Positions 55,984 through 64,000 of a stretch of DNA of 64,000 nt are shown here, piece after piece (positions within the stretch are counted from its first letter, which is position 1; each line of letters starts with the position of its first letter). The stretch comes from Chaetoderma sp. LZ-2023a (lineage: Eukaryota; Mollusca; Caudofoveata; Chaetodermatida; Chaetodermatidae). The stretch covers positions 117,370,572 to 117,434,571 of the forward strand of contig CM067360.1 of NCBI GenBank assembly GCA_034401795.1, given 5' to 3'. A program made the translations under genes and the position numbers. Below the pieces are notes generated by a model that was not told where the DNA came from, did no database searches, and was given only the letters and a program-made list of their open reading frames with translations.

Positions 55984-58900
55984 CTACAATACGATCATAG
56001 TAATAAAGCTATTAATTATGACAAAGTTAATCTTAAAATAGTTCTCGTATTATTCAAACTTATCAAGATAGCTTGTTAAATATTATTTCGAACTCACTAA
56101 AGTAATTTCAAAATGACTTTCCTTATGTCGGTGGAGACTTTTGAAAGCAAATGCAAAAGTCTTGGGGGATGGTCATTTGCATCGCAAGAGAAGACGATTT
56201 TTGAAAATTTCCCACAGGACTGACTGACTAGATAAACGAGCTAGTCATTTCAGTGATAATTTTTCAAAAATAGTCTTCTCTTGACCTGGCTATGATACAT
56301 ATTGTATGAGCTGAGCAAACTCGATCGTTTAAATAAAAAGTAAATGTGGAATAATAGTTTTAACTAGAACACATTTACTGAAGTAACTGTAAATCTGCGA
56401 TGACTGGGCATTAAGGAGTATTATATGCCCTCTTCTCACATGATCACTGAACATGGCTGAAGCTGATCTGATAAAAAGTCTAAGTGATGCCGCAGTTCAA
56501 AGATCCATAGTTGAAAATACCATAGTTTTACACAGGGTATGGAAAAGCTGATTTCTTGAAAACCGATAGCCTTGACCCTAAAGTATAAAATAATGTGTCC
56601 TGATTTGCCGTAGTGGAATTTTTACCAAAATCAAGGAAAATTCCATTAAATGTCAAATAAAGGAGAAATTAATGAATTAAAAAAAATGTAAAGGGAGGCA
56701 ATTCATGCAAAAAGCTGACCAATTTTAGTTTTTGGCATGAATTACCTCTCTTTACCGGTTCAAGTTGATTGTGTCAGTTCAATATGATAAATTTCGATTC
56801 TCATGATGGTTTGAAAGTGACCCGTCCAAGGTTAAGGTCAATCAGTGGTCAAAGTGACCAATTTTAGGTTTTGGCATGCATTACCTCCCTCTACCTGTTG
56901 GAGTTGATTGAATCAATTAAATCTAGTGAATTTCGATTGTTTCTGACTACCTGGGCCAAACAAAATTCATCAATTTCTCCTTTAATTGACATTTGATGCC
57001 CTTTTCCTTGATTTTGGGTCGGACTACGGATTCTGGAAGGATGTTAAGTTTCAACATGATCGGCAGAAACCTTAAGGGGAGTCGCTATCAGAATATCACT
57101 CTCATACATTTTCTTTGGGGCATTTTGGGCACGGATAAGCGTATTCCTCACAAATTATTCACTGGATCCAAAAGAAAAGTAAAAAAATCCCAGGCCCCAA
57201 GGTGTACAGAAAGTGTCTCAAGTTTGGAGGCTTGAAATCGCAAATAATACTCAATGAGCCAGGAAAATCTGTGGGTGTCAGATGCGGGTTAACATATGCT
57301 AGAGGTCTGTTAAGTTTCTCCATGATCTACAAGAAACTATAGGACGAGTTGCTGTCTGAATAGCACTCCCTTGACTCACATTTCCAATTGAACTTTTTGG
57401 ACAAGAAAACGTGGAATTCTCGGGAAGCATACACCAGATCCAATTTCTGTAGATGATCTATACATGCCTGGTGCGTACTAGAAATGTACCAAGTTTACAT
57501 ATATTATTTTTCCAAAACTGGATCAGTTATCATCAAATCAATTTCCAATACATCCCCTATTGACATATTTATTTGTCTACGATACAAAAATCTCAATATC
57601 TCATGAACCGTTCGGGATATCGGAGTTCTGTAAATGGTGTCCGAGATGCAATTCCACCCCCGATCAGGTGATCTACTTCGTACACGCAGACTAATAAGAA
57701 TAAAGATCCTGAGAAAAAACACTGATCGCAGATTAATTAAATACGATTAACCGAAATAAGTATTTCCTGAAACGCTTAACAAACCGTGTACGCGTAGTTT
57801 AATGTTCGTTCATGGCTATATGAACATGTTAGACAATGGGCCTTTCCAGAGTAATGACGTCATATGACGTCATACTCAGCTAAGCGGTGTGTGGAATGAC
57901 GTCATAATCATAACGTCATAAATGATTCTATATGGCCCGTCTTTAACTCTTAATAGTTCGACACGTTGTACAAATTGTATGTCTCTCTATTTAATAAACA
58001 TGCTGTTGAATATTTTGAAACTAATTTGACTGGACGCTGTTGCTGTCTATGGCAGCAACAGCGGCCAGTCAAATTAGCTTCAAAATATTCAACAGCTTAT
58101 ATGTATAGTTTTCTGGAAATTGATAGTCAGGGATTTCAGAGATCGATCGTTTTATCCCAACACGAGCGAGGTGTGGTGGAGCTTAGCTAGAGATTGGCGC
58201 AGCATAGCTAAAATGGAAAGATCCATTGACCAATCTATTTATCGCACAGGCCAGCTTCTACATAATGGATTTTATGCCCGTTTAGTTACAAATCTTGTAA
58301 TCGGTCCATGGGATAGTTAAGTATGACGTAATCTATGTATTTCTTTTTACTATTGCGGTCTTCTAACTTTTAAATGCAATCATCTGGATTGGACTACTAT
58401 GTGATCCTCTCTGGCACTCAAGTACCTGAAGGCATAATCAATTACGCCACTATTGAGCTGACGTCACAATAAAGATGACGTATAGCTTAATAGAGGTATC
58501 CAGTTTTAGCTATACCCCGCCATCTCTAGCTAGACTCCACCCACGCTGTGGCCATTAAGTTGGGATCAATCGATCACTGCACTTACTGAATCTTAATTTC
58601 CAGAAAATTATACAGCTAAGCTGTTATATATTTTGAACTAATCTGACTGGGTGCCGTTACTGTCTATGCCAGCAACTGCACCCGGTCCAATTAGTTTCAA
58701 AATATTCAACAACATACATATTAAATAGTAAAGACATACAATTCGTACAACTTGACGAAATATTACACGTTTATGACCGACTTAATTACGTCATTCATGA
58801 CGTAACTGAATATGAGGTCACTGTGCGTGTGACGTGGTTGATTATGACGTCATGTAATTGATCGATAGACGGGATTAATATACTAGGAATTCCCCACGAC

Positions 58901-60807
58901 GAGGTAACTATGAGATTCGCACCTGAGATTCGCTACGATATCCTTGACCAGTGGGCAGGTTTTCTCCAAATTGATACTATTCCCATAGCCACGCTTCCAG
59001 TAATCGTTCACATCACTGGCGTATTCCATAACCTGTAGCTCTGACGTCACAAACGCCGCGCACCACGGGGATTTCCCCAGTATGCTGTGCTCAAAGCGGC
59101 ACGAATCCCATATCAGCTCTATGTCATCTTCAACAAAGAATTACAGGTGATAATAATTAATTTACAAGTACAGGTAAGTAGTATACATCTTTGGTCGCGT
59201 CACACACATTTCTAGATAATCTCCACCGACTTTATATGAGCGTTGGAATTTAAGTTTGAAACTGGAATCCTAAAATCTATATTCCATGGTAATGGACCTT
59301 TCCAGCTTATCCATCCATTATATGACGTTATATGACGTCTAGGATGAGTCATAATCAATTACATCATGGATGGCTCGATTTTGTCCATATTAAACGCGTA
59401 ATAGTCCGACACGTTGTACGAATTGTATGTCTTTACTATTTAATAAACATTCTGTCGTATATTTTGAAACGAATTTGACCGGGTGTTGTTGCTGCCATAG
59501 GCAGCAACAGCACCCAGTCAAATTAGTTACAAAATATTCAACAGCTAACCTGAATAGTTTTCTGGAAATTGAGAGTATGGGAGTGCATGGGGTCGATAGA
59601 TCCCAACACGAGCGAGGTGTTGGTGGATTTTAGCTGGGGATGGGCGGGGCATAGCTAAAACTGCAATGGTCCATTATACAGATACCCTGTTGAAAATTTC
59701 GGCAGTAACAGATTCCATTCAAATTAGTTTCAAAATAGTTAACTGAATAAATATTAAATTACACATTCCTCAAAAAGATAGTATTCAGAGACTATGGTGA
59801 TGGGCAATTGCCACATTCATGCGCAGGCCTACCCCCTTTGGATCGTCGGCTAACACGTGACTTATTTGATAATGACGTCAGATGCTTGAGTGACAGATCG
59901 GATTAATCCAGTATAACTGTATCATCTCCTTGCGTTGAAAACTGGGTTAGTATAGATCTAAGTCGATGCTGTTCAAGAAAGCAACAGCATAGAAATACAT
60001 CACTTAAATCTTTATTGACTAAATTTGATAACAAAATCAAAATATTTGCTTATGTAAATGTCCCCATTTGCAGGCCAACAGAAGACTATTTGTGAAAATT
60101 CACCAATGGAATGACTGGCTCGATTATCGAGCCAGTCATTCCAGTAGTAATTTGTCAAAAATTGTCTTCTCTAAATGGCCTGCAAATCGGGACATTCCTC
60201 CAAACCACTGCAAAGGCCGGTTTTGGCCAACGTCGGCATGAAAGGGTTAATGAGTAACACATGCCGTACTTCCACTTATCCACACCATTTATTTATTGGT
60301 TTTTCGTACACTATAGGATGATTTGTGCAAACGCTCGCTAGATGGATCCGATCTGCTACTCAAATATCTGACAGCATAATCAAATGCGTCACGTGTTAGC
60401 CAAAGTCACTTTCAAAATGGTGTGGTTCCGTGACGAAGCTGAAAAAGTACGTCAGCAAAGTGTACGAGTTGTCTTTGATGAATTTACAATTCATAAGCAG
60501 CAGCTCCCAGTCAAATTAATTAAAGCTATTCAACAGATTACCTGTATAGGTACCTTGAAATTTCAATCGTGGGTATTTGAATTTCAAAGTTTTAAATCGA
60601 TTACAACGCACGTAGAAAGTGGGCGGCGTTTCGCTTTAAGAAATTAAGAAATTTCTATAAACTTTCATGTTCTGTACTATGCCACTTACATTCTGAAAGT
60701 GTCTTGGGTGGAAGCCCTAGTCGCCTCGTAACGTTAACAATAACCGCGTTCATCTCCGCTCCTTCTAGGAATTTATCATGTTCCGCAATGCCAGGCTCAT
60801 CCACAGT
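55611..60807 (-). CDS. Second MINPP-like histidine phosphatase (partial, last three exons)
   Basis: Three exons on the - strand (60807-60690, 59127-58923, 55983-55611) join in phase with GT-AG borders and correspond to exons 6-8 of the + strand gene, so the two genes stand tail to tail about 2.6 kb apart. The proton-donor motif is kept as F-G-H-S-D-T, unlike its neighbour, so this copy may be catalytically competent. It ends in C-A-V-S-A-R without a hydrophobic tail, suggesting a soluble secreted or luminal protein. The exons for the RHG motif and signal peptide would lie above 60808; I did not find them before 64000, so the gene is either longer than the window or 5'-truncated. Confidence 0.85.
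56110..56300. repeat. TTAA-type MITE, decayed
   Basis: It contains GCAAGAGAAGACGATTTTTG and its partner AAAAATAGTCTTCTCTTG around a GACTGACTAG stem. Confidence 0.65.
56624..57018. repeat. 395-bp inverted-repeat element with an internal tandem duplication
   Basis: Left ACCAAAATCAAGG...ATTAATGAATT (56624-56678) and right AAATTCATCAATTT...CCTTGATTTTGGGT (56964-57018) are long imperfect inverted ends. Inside, a segment starting GACCAATTTTAG occurs twice (from about 56717 and 56857). Confidence 0.8.
57835..58227 (+). repeat. TGACGTCA hairpin MITE, best full-length copy
   Basis: AATGGGCCTTTCCAG to GGAAAGATCCATT, 393 bp. It has adjacent TGACGTCATATGACGTCA palindromes, an AATAAA hexamer before the hairpin and a nearly perfect central stem around GCTGTCTATGGCAGC. 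Confidence 0.9.
58495..58880 (-). repeat. TGACGTCA hairpin MITE, inverted
   Basis: A reverse copy lying directly downstream of the second MINPP-like gene's exon 7 equivalent. Confidence 0.82.
58923..59127 (-). CDS. Second MINPP-like gene, exon equivalent to exon 7
   Basis: It has no in-frame ATG at its start; it is found by similarity. The acceptor is TTTGTTGAAG and the donor AG|GTGCGA; phase 1 in, phase 2 out, 205 nt, identical in length and phase to exon 7 of the + strand gene. It contains K-S-P-W-C-A-A-F, M-E-Y-A-S-D-V-N-D-Y-W-K-R-G-Y-G and a second Cys further on. Confidence 0.93.
59291..59675 (+). repeat. TGACGTCA hairpin MITE
   Basis: AATGGACCTTTCCAG to CAATGGTCCATT, 385 bp, with complete stem. 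Confidence 0.9.
59690..59920 (-). repeat. TGACGTCA hairpin MITE, inverted fragment
   Basis: The right stem arm and the TGACGTCA end in reverse orientation; much of the element is missing. Confidence 0.65.
60004..60250. repeat. TTAA-flanked MITE, complete
   Basis: TTAAATCTTTATTGAC at the left and CATGAAAGGGTTAA at the right, with a perfect GACTGGCTCGATTATCGAGC central palindrome (about 60112-60140). Confidence 0.87.
60330..60640 (+). repeat. MITE-like repeat, diverged
   Basis: It shares GATCYGATCTGYYACTCAA and a TACCTTGAAATTT half with 48080-48240 and 25880-25950; a sister family of the main MITE. Confidence 0.5.
60690..60807 (-). CDS. Second MINPP-like gene, exon equivalent to exon 6
   Basis: The acceptor is ACTCCCACAG at its upstream border and the donor is T|GTAAGT; phase 0 in, phase 1 out, 39 codons plus one base (118 nt against 112 nt in the + strand gene). 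It encodes H-D-K-F-L-E-G-A-E-M and V-T-R-R-L-G-L-P. A decayed LINE fragment lies just upstream in the preceding intron. Confidence 0.85.
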
Positions 60808-60856
60808 CTGTGGGAGTAAGTTATAGAGTAAAATATTTATTGACCCTGAATCATTG

Positions 60857-61257
60857 ACGTGTAACTGGTGGATAAGGCAAGGTGAACACCTTTTCCCGAT
60901 TCTATTCAATATATATCTAAACGATTTCAGCGAATTCCTGAAAAAAGTCTGGTCGCGTTGGACTGACTCTGACAGAAAACATAAATTTATATTTCAAACT
61001 GCTATTGCTACTATATGCAGATGTCGCTGCTCTTTTCGCAGAGAACCCTACTGAACTGTAAGCAATTTTAACCGCATATATCACCTATTGCCGAGTATGG
61101 ACCGTTTAGATAAATAAAGAAATAACTAAAATACTAATTTTCCGTAACAATAAACTGGGGTAGAGAAGGGTACGTTTTCGTATTGAAGATGGACAAATCG
61201 AAATAGCTGACACATACAAATATTTAGGAATATATCTTTTTCACAATAGTAGATATC
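60857..61257 (+). pseudogene. Decayed LINE reverse-transcriptase fragment
   Basis: In successive shifted frames the + strand reads I-R-Q-G-E-H-L-F-P-I-L-F-N-I-Y-L-N-D-F, then L-L-Y-A-D-V-A-A-L-F, then Y-K-Y-L-G-I-Y-L. These are the consecutive RT blocks of non-LTR retrotransposons; the catalytic YADD reads YADV. Stops and shifts separate the blocks. It is antisense to the second MINPP-like gene. Confidence 0.8.
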
Positions 61258-61446
61258 TCGTGGTAGATAAGTCTGCTCTTGGCCTGCAAATTGACACTGA
61301 TTATGTGATTTTGCTTAATTCCAGTTGCAAATTTATGAAAAGTATCACCACCTTAGGCCACTTCGTGACATACAGGTATAACGTATGTACAGGGTTTATA
61401 AATACTCATAATTTACCAGTGACGTTACACTTATTACATCACTATA

Positions 61447-61476
61447 TCATCATCATCATCATCATCATCATCATGA
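61447..61476. repeat. (ATC)n microsatellite
   Basis: About nine ATC units. Confidence 0.92.
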
Positions 61477-61756
61477 TGTCATATACTGATGATATCTCTC
61501 AGCATGCAAAAGAAGATTATAGTGTTACATTAGCATATGAGGGGTTTAGTACCCTTTATGAAACCGGCCCCTAGTAAACACCCAACCAACCACACTTACA
61601 TAAGCTATACAAGATACATTAAAAAAGATTTTAGTTTGGCCTGCGAATGGACATTCCTCAAAACAATTCCAGGGACAACTCTTGGCTTGCTTCGCTATGG
61701 AGACTTTAAGACGAAGTGGTCGCATATTGCAGTCATACAAAACCCCAAATTCAACG

Positions 61757-62149
61757 GATGAATCCAGTCTGTTACTCAACTATACTAGTGATGTCATAAT
61801 CAATTATGTCCCATGTAGGCTGACGTCACAATCAAAATGGGTATCGATTGATGTACCTGTGTCAGTCATGAACCTTGAATAGTCCGTCAATTGTAAGATT
61901 TGTATATCTTTACTATTTAATACATATTCTCGTTAATATTTTGGAACTAATTTGTATGGGCATTACCAGCAACATTCCTCAGTCAAATTAGTCTCAAAAT
62001 ATTCAACAGGTTGGTAGTATAGTTAGTATGAAATTGGCATTCTGGGAATTCATGATTCAAAATATATCAATCGATCCCACCGTGCTCAAAGCATGGGCGG
62101 AGCTTAGCTAAAGATTGGCGGGGTATAAATAAAGGTGGCTTCATCAATT
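61757..62149 (+). repeat. TGACGTCA hairpin MITE, diverged
   Basis: It keeps the CRE-like palindromes, AATAC hairpin arms and the GCGGAGCTTAGCTAAAGATT block near the 3' end. Confidence 0.75.
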
Positions 62150-62283
62150 ACATACTATTGCAGTGGTTATAAGAGATGCTTACTTACGTCAATATATTTA
62201 CGACACATTTTGTATCCCCTCAGCAGAGGATCGTTTCCTTCTGGGTTGAAGTCCATAGATATATCTATAATAAACACACGTTT

Positions 62284-62525
62284 TTCAACCCTTTAACCAT
62301 CGAATTTATTCAAGAAAAGTTAAATTTTCGCATAGAAAACCTCCATTTGCAGACCAAGAGAAGCGTATTTTTGAAAGTTTTACCACTGGAATGACTGGCG
62401 CGGTTATCGGGCCACTCATTCCAGCGGTAAGCTTTCAAAAATAGGCTTTTCTTGGTCTGCAAATGGACATTTCTCAAGACCAGTGCTGAAGCCGGGGTTG
62501 CCTGATATGAGTGTTAAATGGTTAA
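62284..62525. repeat. TTAA-type MITE
   Basis: It starts CAACCCTTTAACCATCG and ends TAAATGGTTAA; the central stem GACTGGCGCGGTTATCGGGC pairs with CACTCATTCCAGCGG. Confidence 0.8.
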
Positions 62526-62559
62526 GATTCCGTTGCAAATCCAGGTGCCATACTAGGTG

Positions 62560-62720
62560 ACGGAAAGTTTCTTCATACATTTTCTGACAATGGGACTCCT
62601 TTTGAGTGTCGTGACTTGTTGTGGTATGAAGACTTTGTTGTGATGCAACAGCATTGTAACTTCGAGGTTATGGAATATTGGTGCGTTGTTAATTCGAATA
62701 GGGGCATACCGCTGATATAA
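62560..62720 (+). pseudogene. Possible integrase fragment of an LTR element
   Basis: An open + strand stretch without ATG contains T-F-S-D-N-G-T-P-F-E-C, resembling the S/T-D-N-G-P-x-F block around the second catalytic Asp of retroviral-type integrases. No other motif was recognised, so the call is weak. Confidence 0.3.
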
Positions 62721-63312
62721 ATGTACGAAGGACCCTGAAAACTAAATTGTTCTATGATGATGGTAGGATTCAAGTTTCATTTGAATTTGTTGAAGAAGAG
62801 CAGGAGAGATGTATGCCAAACTAATAACGGTCAAGCCCCATATAAAATATGTGTAAATATAGAGTAAACACCAGGAAGAACGTATGCAATTTTCTTAATA
62901 AGGCCATGTAAATGTCTTAGTTTAATATGTTGAAACAAAATGAAAAACGTCCGGGAAAACAAAGCCTTTTCGTATATCATAAGTAAAGAAAAGGATAGAT
63001 TCATCCAAATCTAAGGAAATCACGAATACAACTAGAACTGAAATTTTCATAATAATGTCCTGTGTACAGGTTTATTTCATTATTTAGAAGCGAAAGAACG
63101 CAGTAAATCCCATATTTTTCTTATTTCATAGGTCAAAAGGGGCATAACTCAAAAACAAATTGACGACACGCCCAGAAACCAGCCCCTGGTATGTATCTTT
63201 TCATAACAATGCCATGTACGCAGCTCATTATCCTAAAGCAAAGTAACGGGTTGATAAATATTAGTAACAAGGGGCTTATATTTCTCAACTACTTGTGCGT
63301 CCAGAGTCTTAG

Positions 63313-63399
63313 ACCGTGTTCTCACTAGATAGTTAATCGGGAATAACGCCATACCTCAACATTGCGTTACGCCGGTTAAGTCTCAAGTGAGAACACGGC
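63313..63399. repeat. 87-bp inverted-repeat element (second copy)
   Basis: ACCGTGTTCTCACTAGA and CAAGTGAGAACACGGC ends, as at 19747-19834. Confidence 0.8.
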
Positions 63400-63402
63400 A
63401 TT

Positions 63403-63985
63403 AGGCCTCTTTGCCATTGCGTAATCCTGTTCAACTATTTCGTGTACTATGTAGGATAACAATGAGCTGATATATCGGTTTGCATTCACACTACTAGAAC
63501 ATAGTCCCGTACTGGACGGTGGTGCTACCTGGTGGAGAGCGAGATAAAATGCTGGTCGTCGGGCTATCTGCCAGACAGCGAGAGAAAACGCTGAAGTTAA
63601 CGCTACCTGGCAGATTTTGACGAGATAGGCTGCGTTCACATAGGGAAGCAATAGCGATATATCGGAAGATAAACCGCCGATTTTTTGGGATTACATTTCG
63701 AAATAAATGACCTATTTATTCCGGTACAAGAGCCAGTTCAATGAGAACACTAGCCGATATACCTGCTATTTACCGAAATAGTGGCTGTATGAGAACACAG
63801 CCTATGGCCTCTTTCTCCTTGCCTAATCCTGTTTAACTATTTCGTGTACTATGTAGGTTAATATATAGCCGATATATCGGTTTGCATTCACACTGCTGGG
63901 AGATAGTCCCGGACTGGAAGGTGGTGCTACCTGGCGGACAGCGAGATAACATGTTGACCGTAGCGCTACCTGGCAGACATGGATT
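63403..63985. repeat. Direct repeat of about 190 bp around an inverted-end segment
   Basis: 63403-63600 and 63806-63985 are diverged copies of one unit (CAACTATTTCGTGTACTATG and CGATATATCGGTTTGCATTC-like blocks, CTACCTGGC runs). The segment between (63622-63805) has TGCGTTCACAT/GAGAACACAGC-like ends. Confidence 0.75.
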
Positions 63986-63988
63986 TAC

Positions 63989-64000
63989 AATGGACCTTTC
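63989..64000 (+). repeat. Start of another TGACGTCA MITE copy at the window edge
   Basis: The last 12 bases, AATGGACCTTTC, equal the left terminus of the family. Confidence 0.6.

Overview
This window is animal nuclear DNA, with spliced genes using GT-AG introns, secretory histidine-phosphatase genes, Ty3/gypsy retrotransposons, miniature inverted-repeat elements (MITEs) and many microsatellites. The dispersed repeat spectrum and the presence of several MINPP-like copies suggest a marine invertebrate, perhaps a mollusc, but nothing read here fixes the phylum. Most of the sequence is intron or repeat.

Host genes. One complete gene can be assembled by hand on the + strand. It has eight exons from 9346 to 53035, all with consistent phases and GT-AG borders, and 1398 nt of coding sequence for 465 residues. 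It is a multiple inositol polyphosphate phosphatase (MINPP1)-like histidine phosphatase with a signal peptide and a hydrophobic C-terminal tail. Both catalytic signatures are altered: RHGxRxP reads RHGTSYP, and the family HAE/HD proton-donor block is replaced by F-A-D-L-D. It may therefore be a pseudoenzyme. A second MINPP-like gene lies tail to tail on the - strand. Three 3'-terminal exons are visible (60807-60690, 59127-58923, 55983-55611); it keeps a GHSD proton-donor motif and lacks the hydrophobic tail. Its 5' exons were not found before the window ends.

Mobile DNA. Intron 6 of the first gene (26603-48691, 22 kb) holds two nested Ty3/gypsy elements, both on the - strand. The inner one (28622-39670) is about 11 kb, has TG...CA long terminal repeats, a GTAC target duplication, a primer-binding site, broken gag-pro-pol and a broken env-like third gene. 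It sits in the end of one LTR of an older, more decayed element (about 27399-47380).

Small repeats. A roughly 390-bp MITE family (termini AATGGACCTTTCCAG / CTGGAAAGGTCCATT, a central hairpin, repeated TGACGTCA palindromes) occurs about 25-30 times in both orientations. A second MITE family of about 230 bp has TTAA targets and CCCTTT-type ends, as in piggyBac-type elements. Shorter hairpin families, a 206-bp near-perfect palindrome and a decayed LINE reverse-transcriptase fragment are also present.

Tandem repeats. The main tracts are a 46-bp minisatellite (13931-14899), a compound triplet array directly before exon 2, an (ATT)-(CGT)-(ATT) block (18448-18815), an (AT)n tract (11470-11588) and a 2.8-kb pyrimidine-then-purine tract filling intron 4 (22440-25220). 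No tRNA, rRNA or CRISPR array was recognised.
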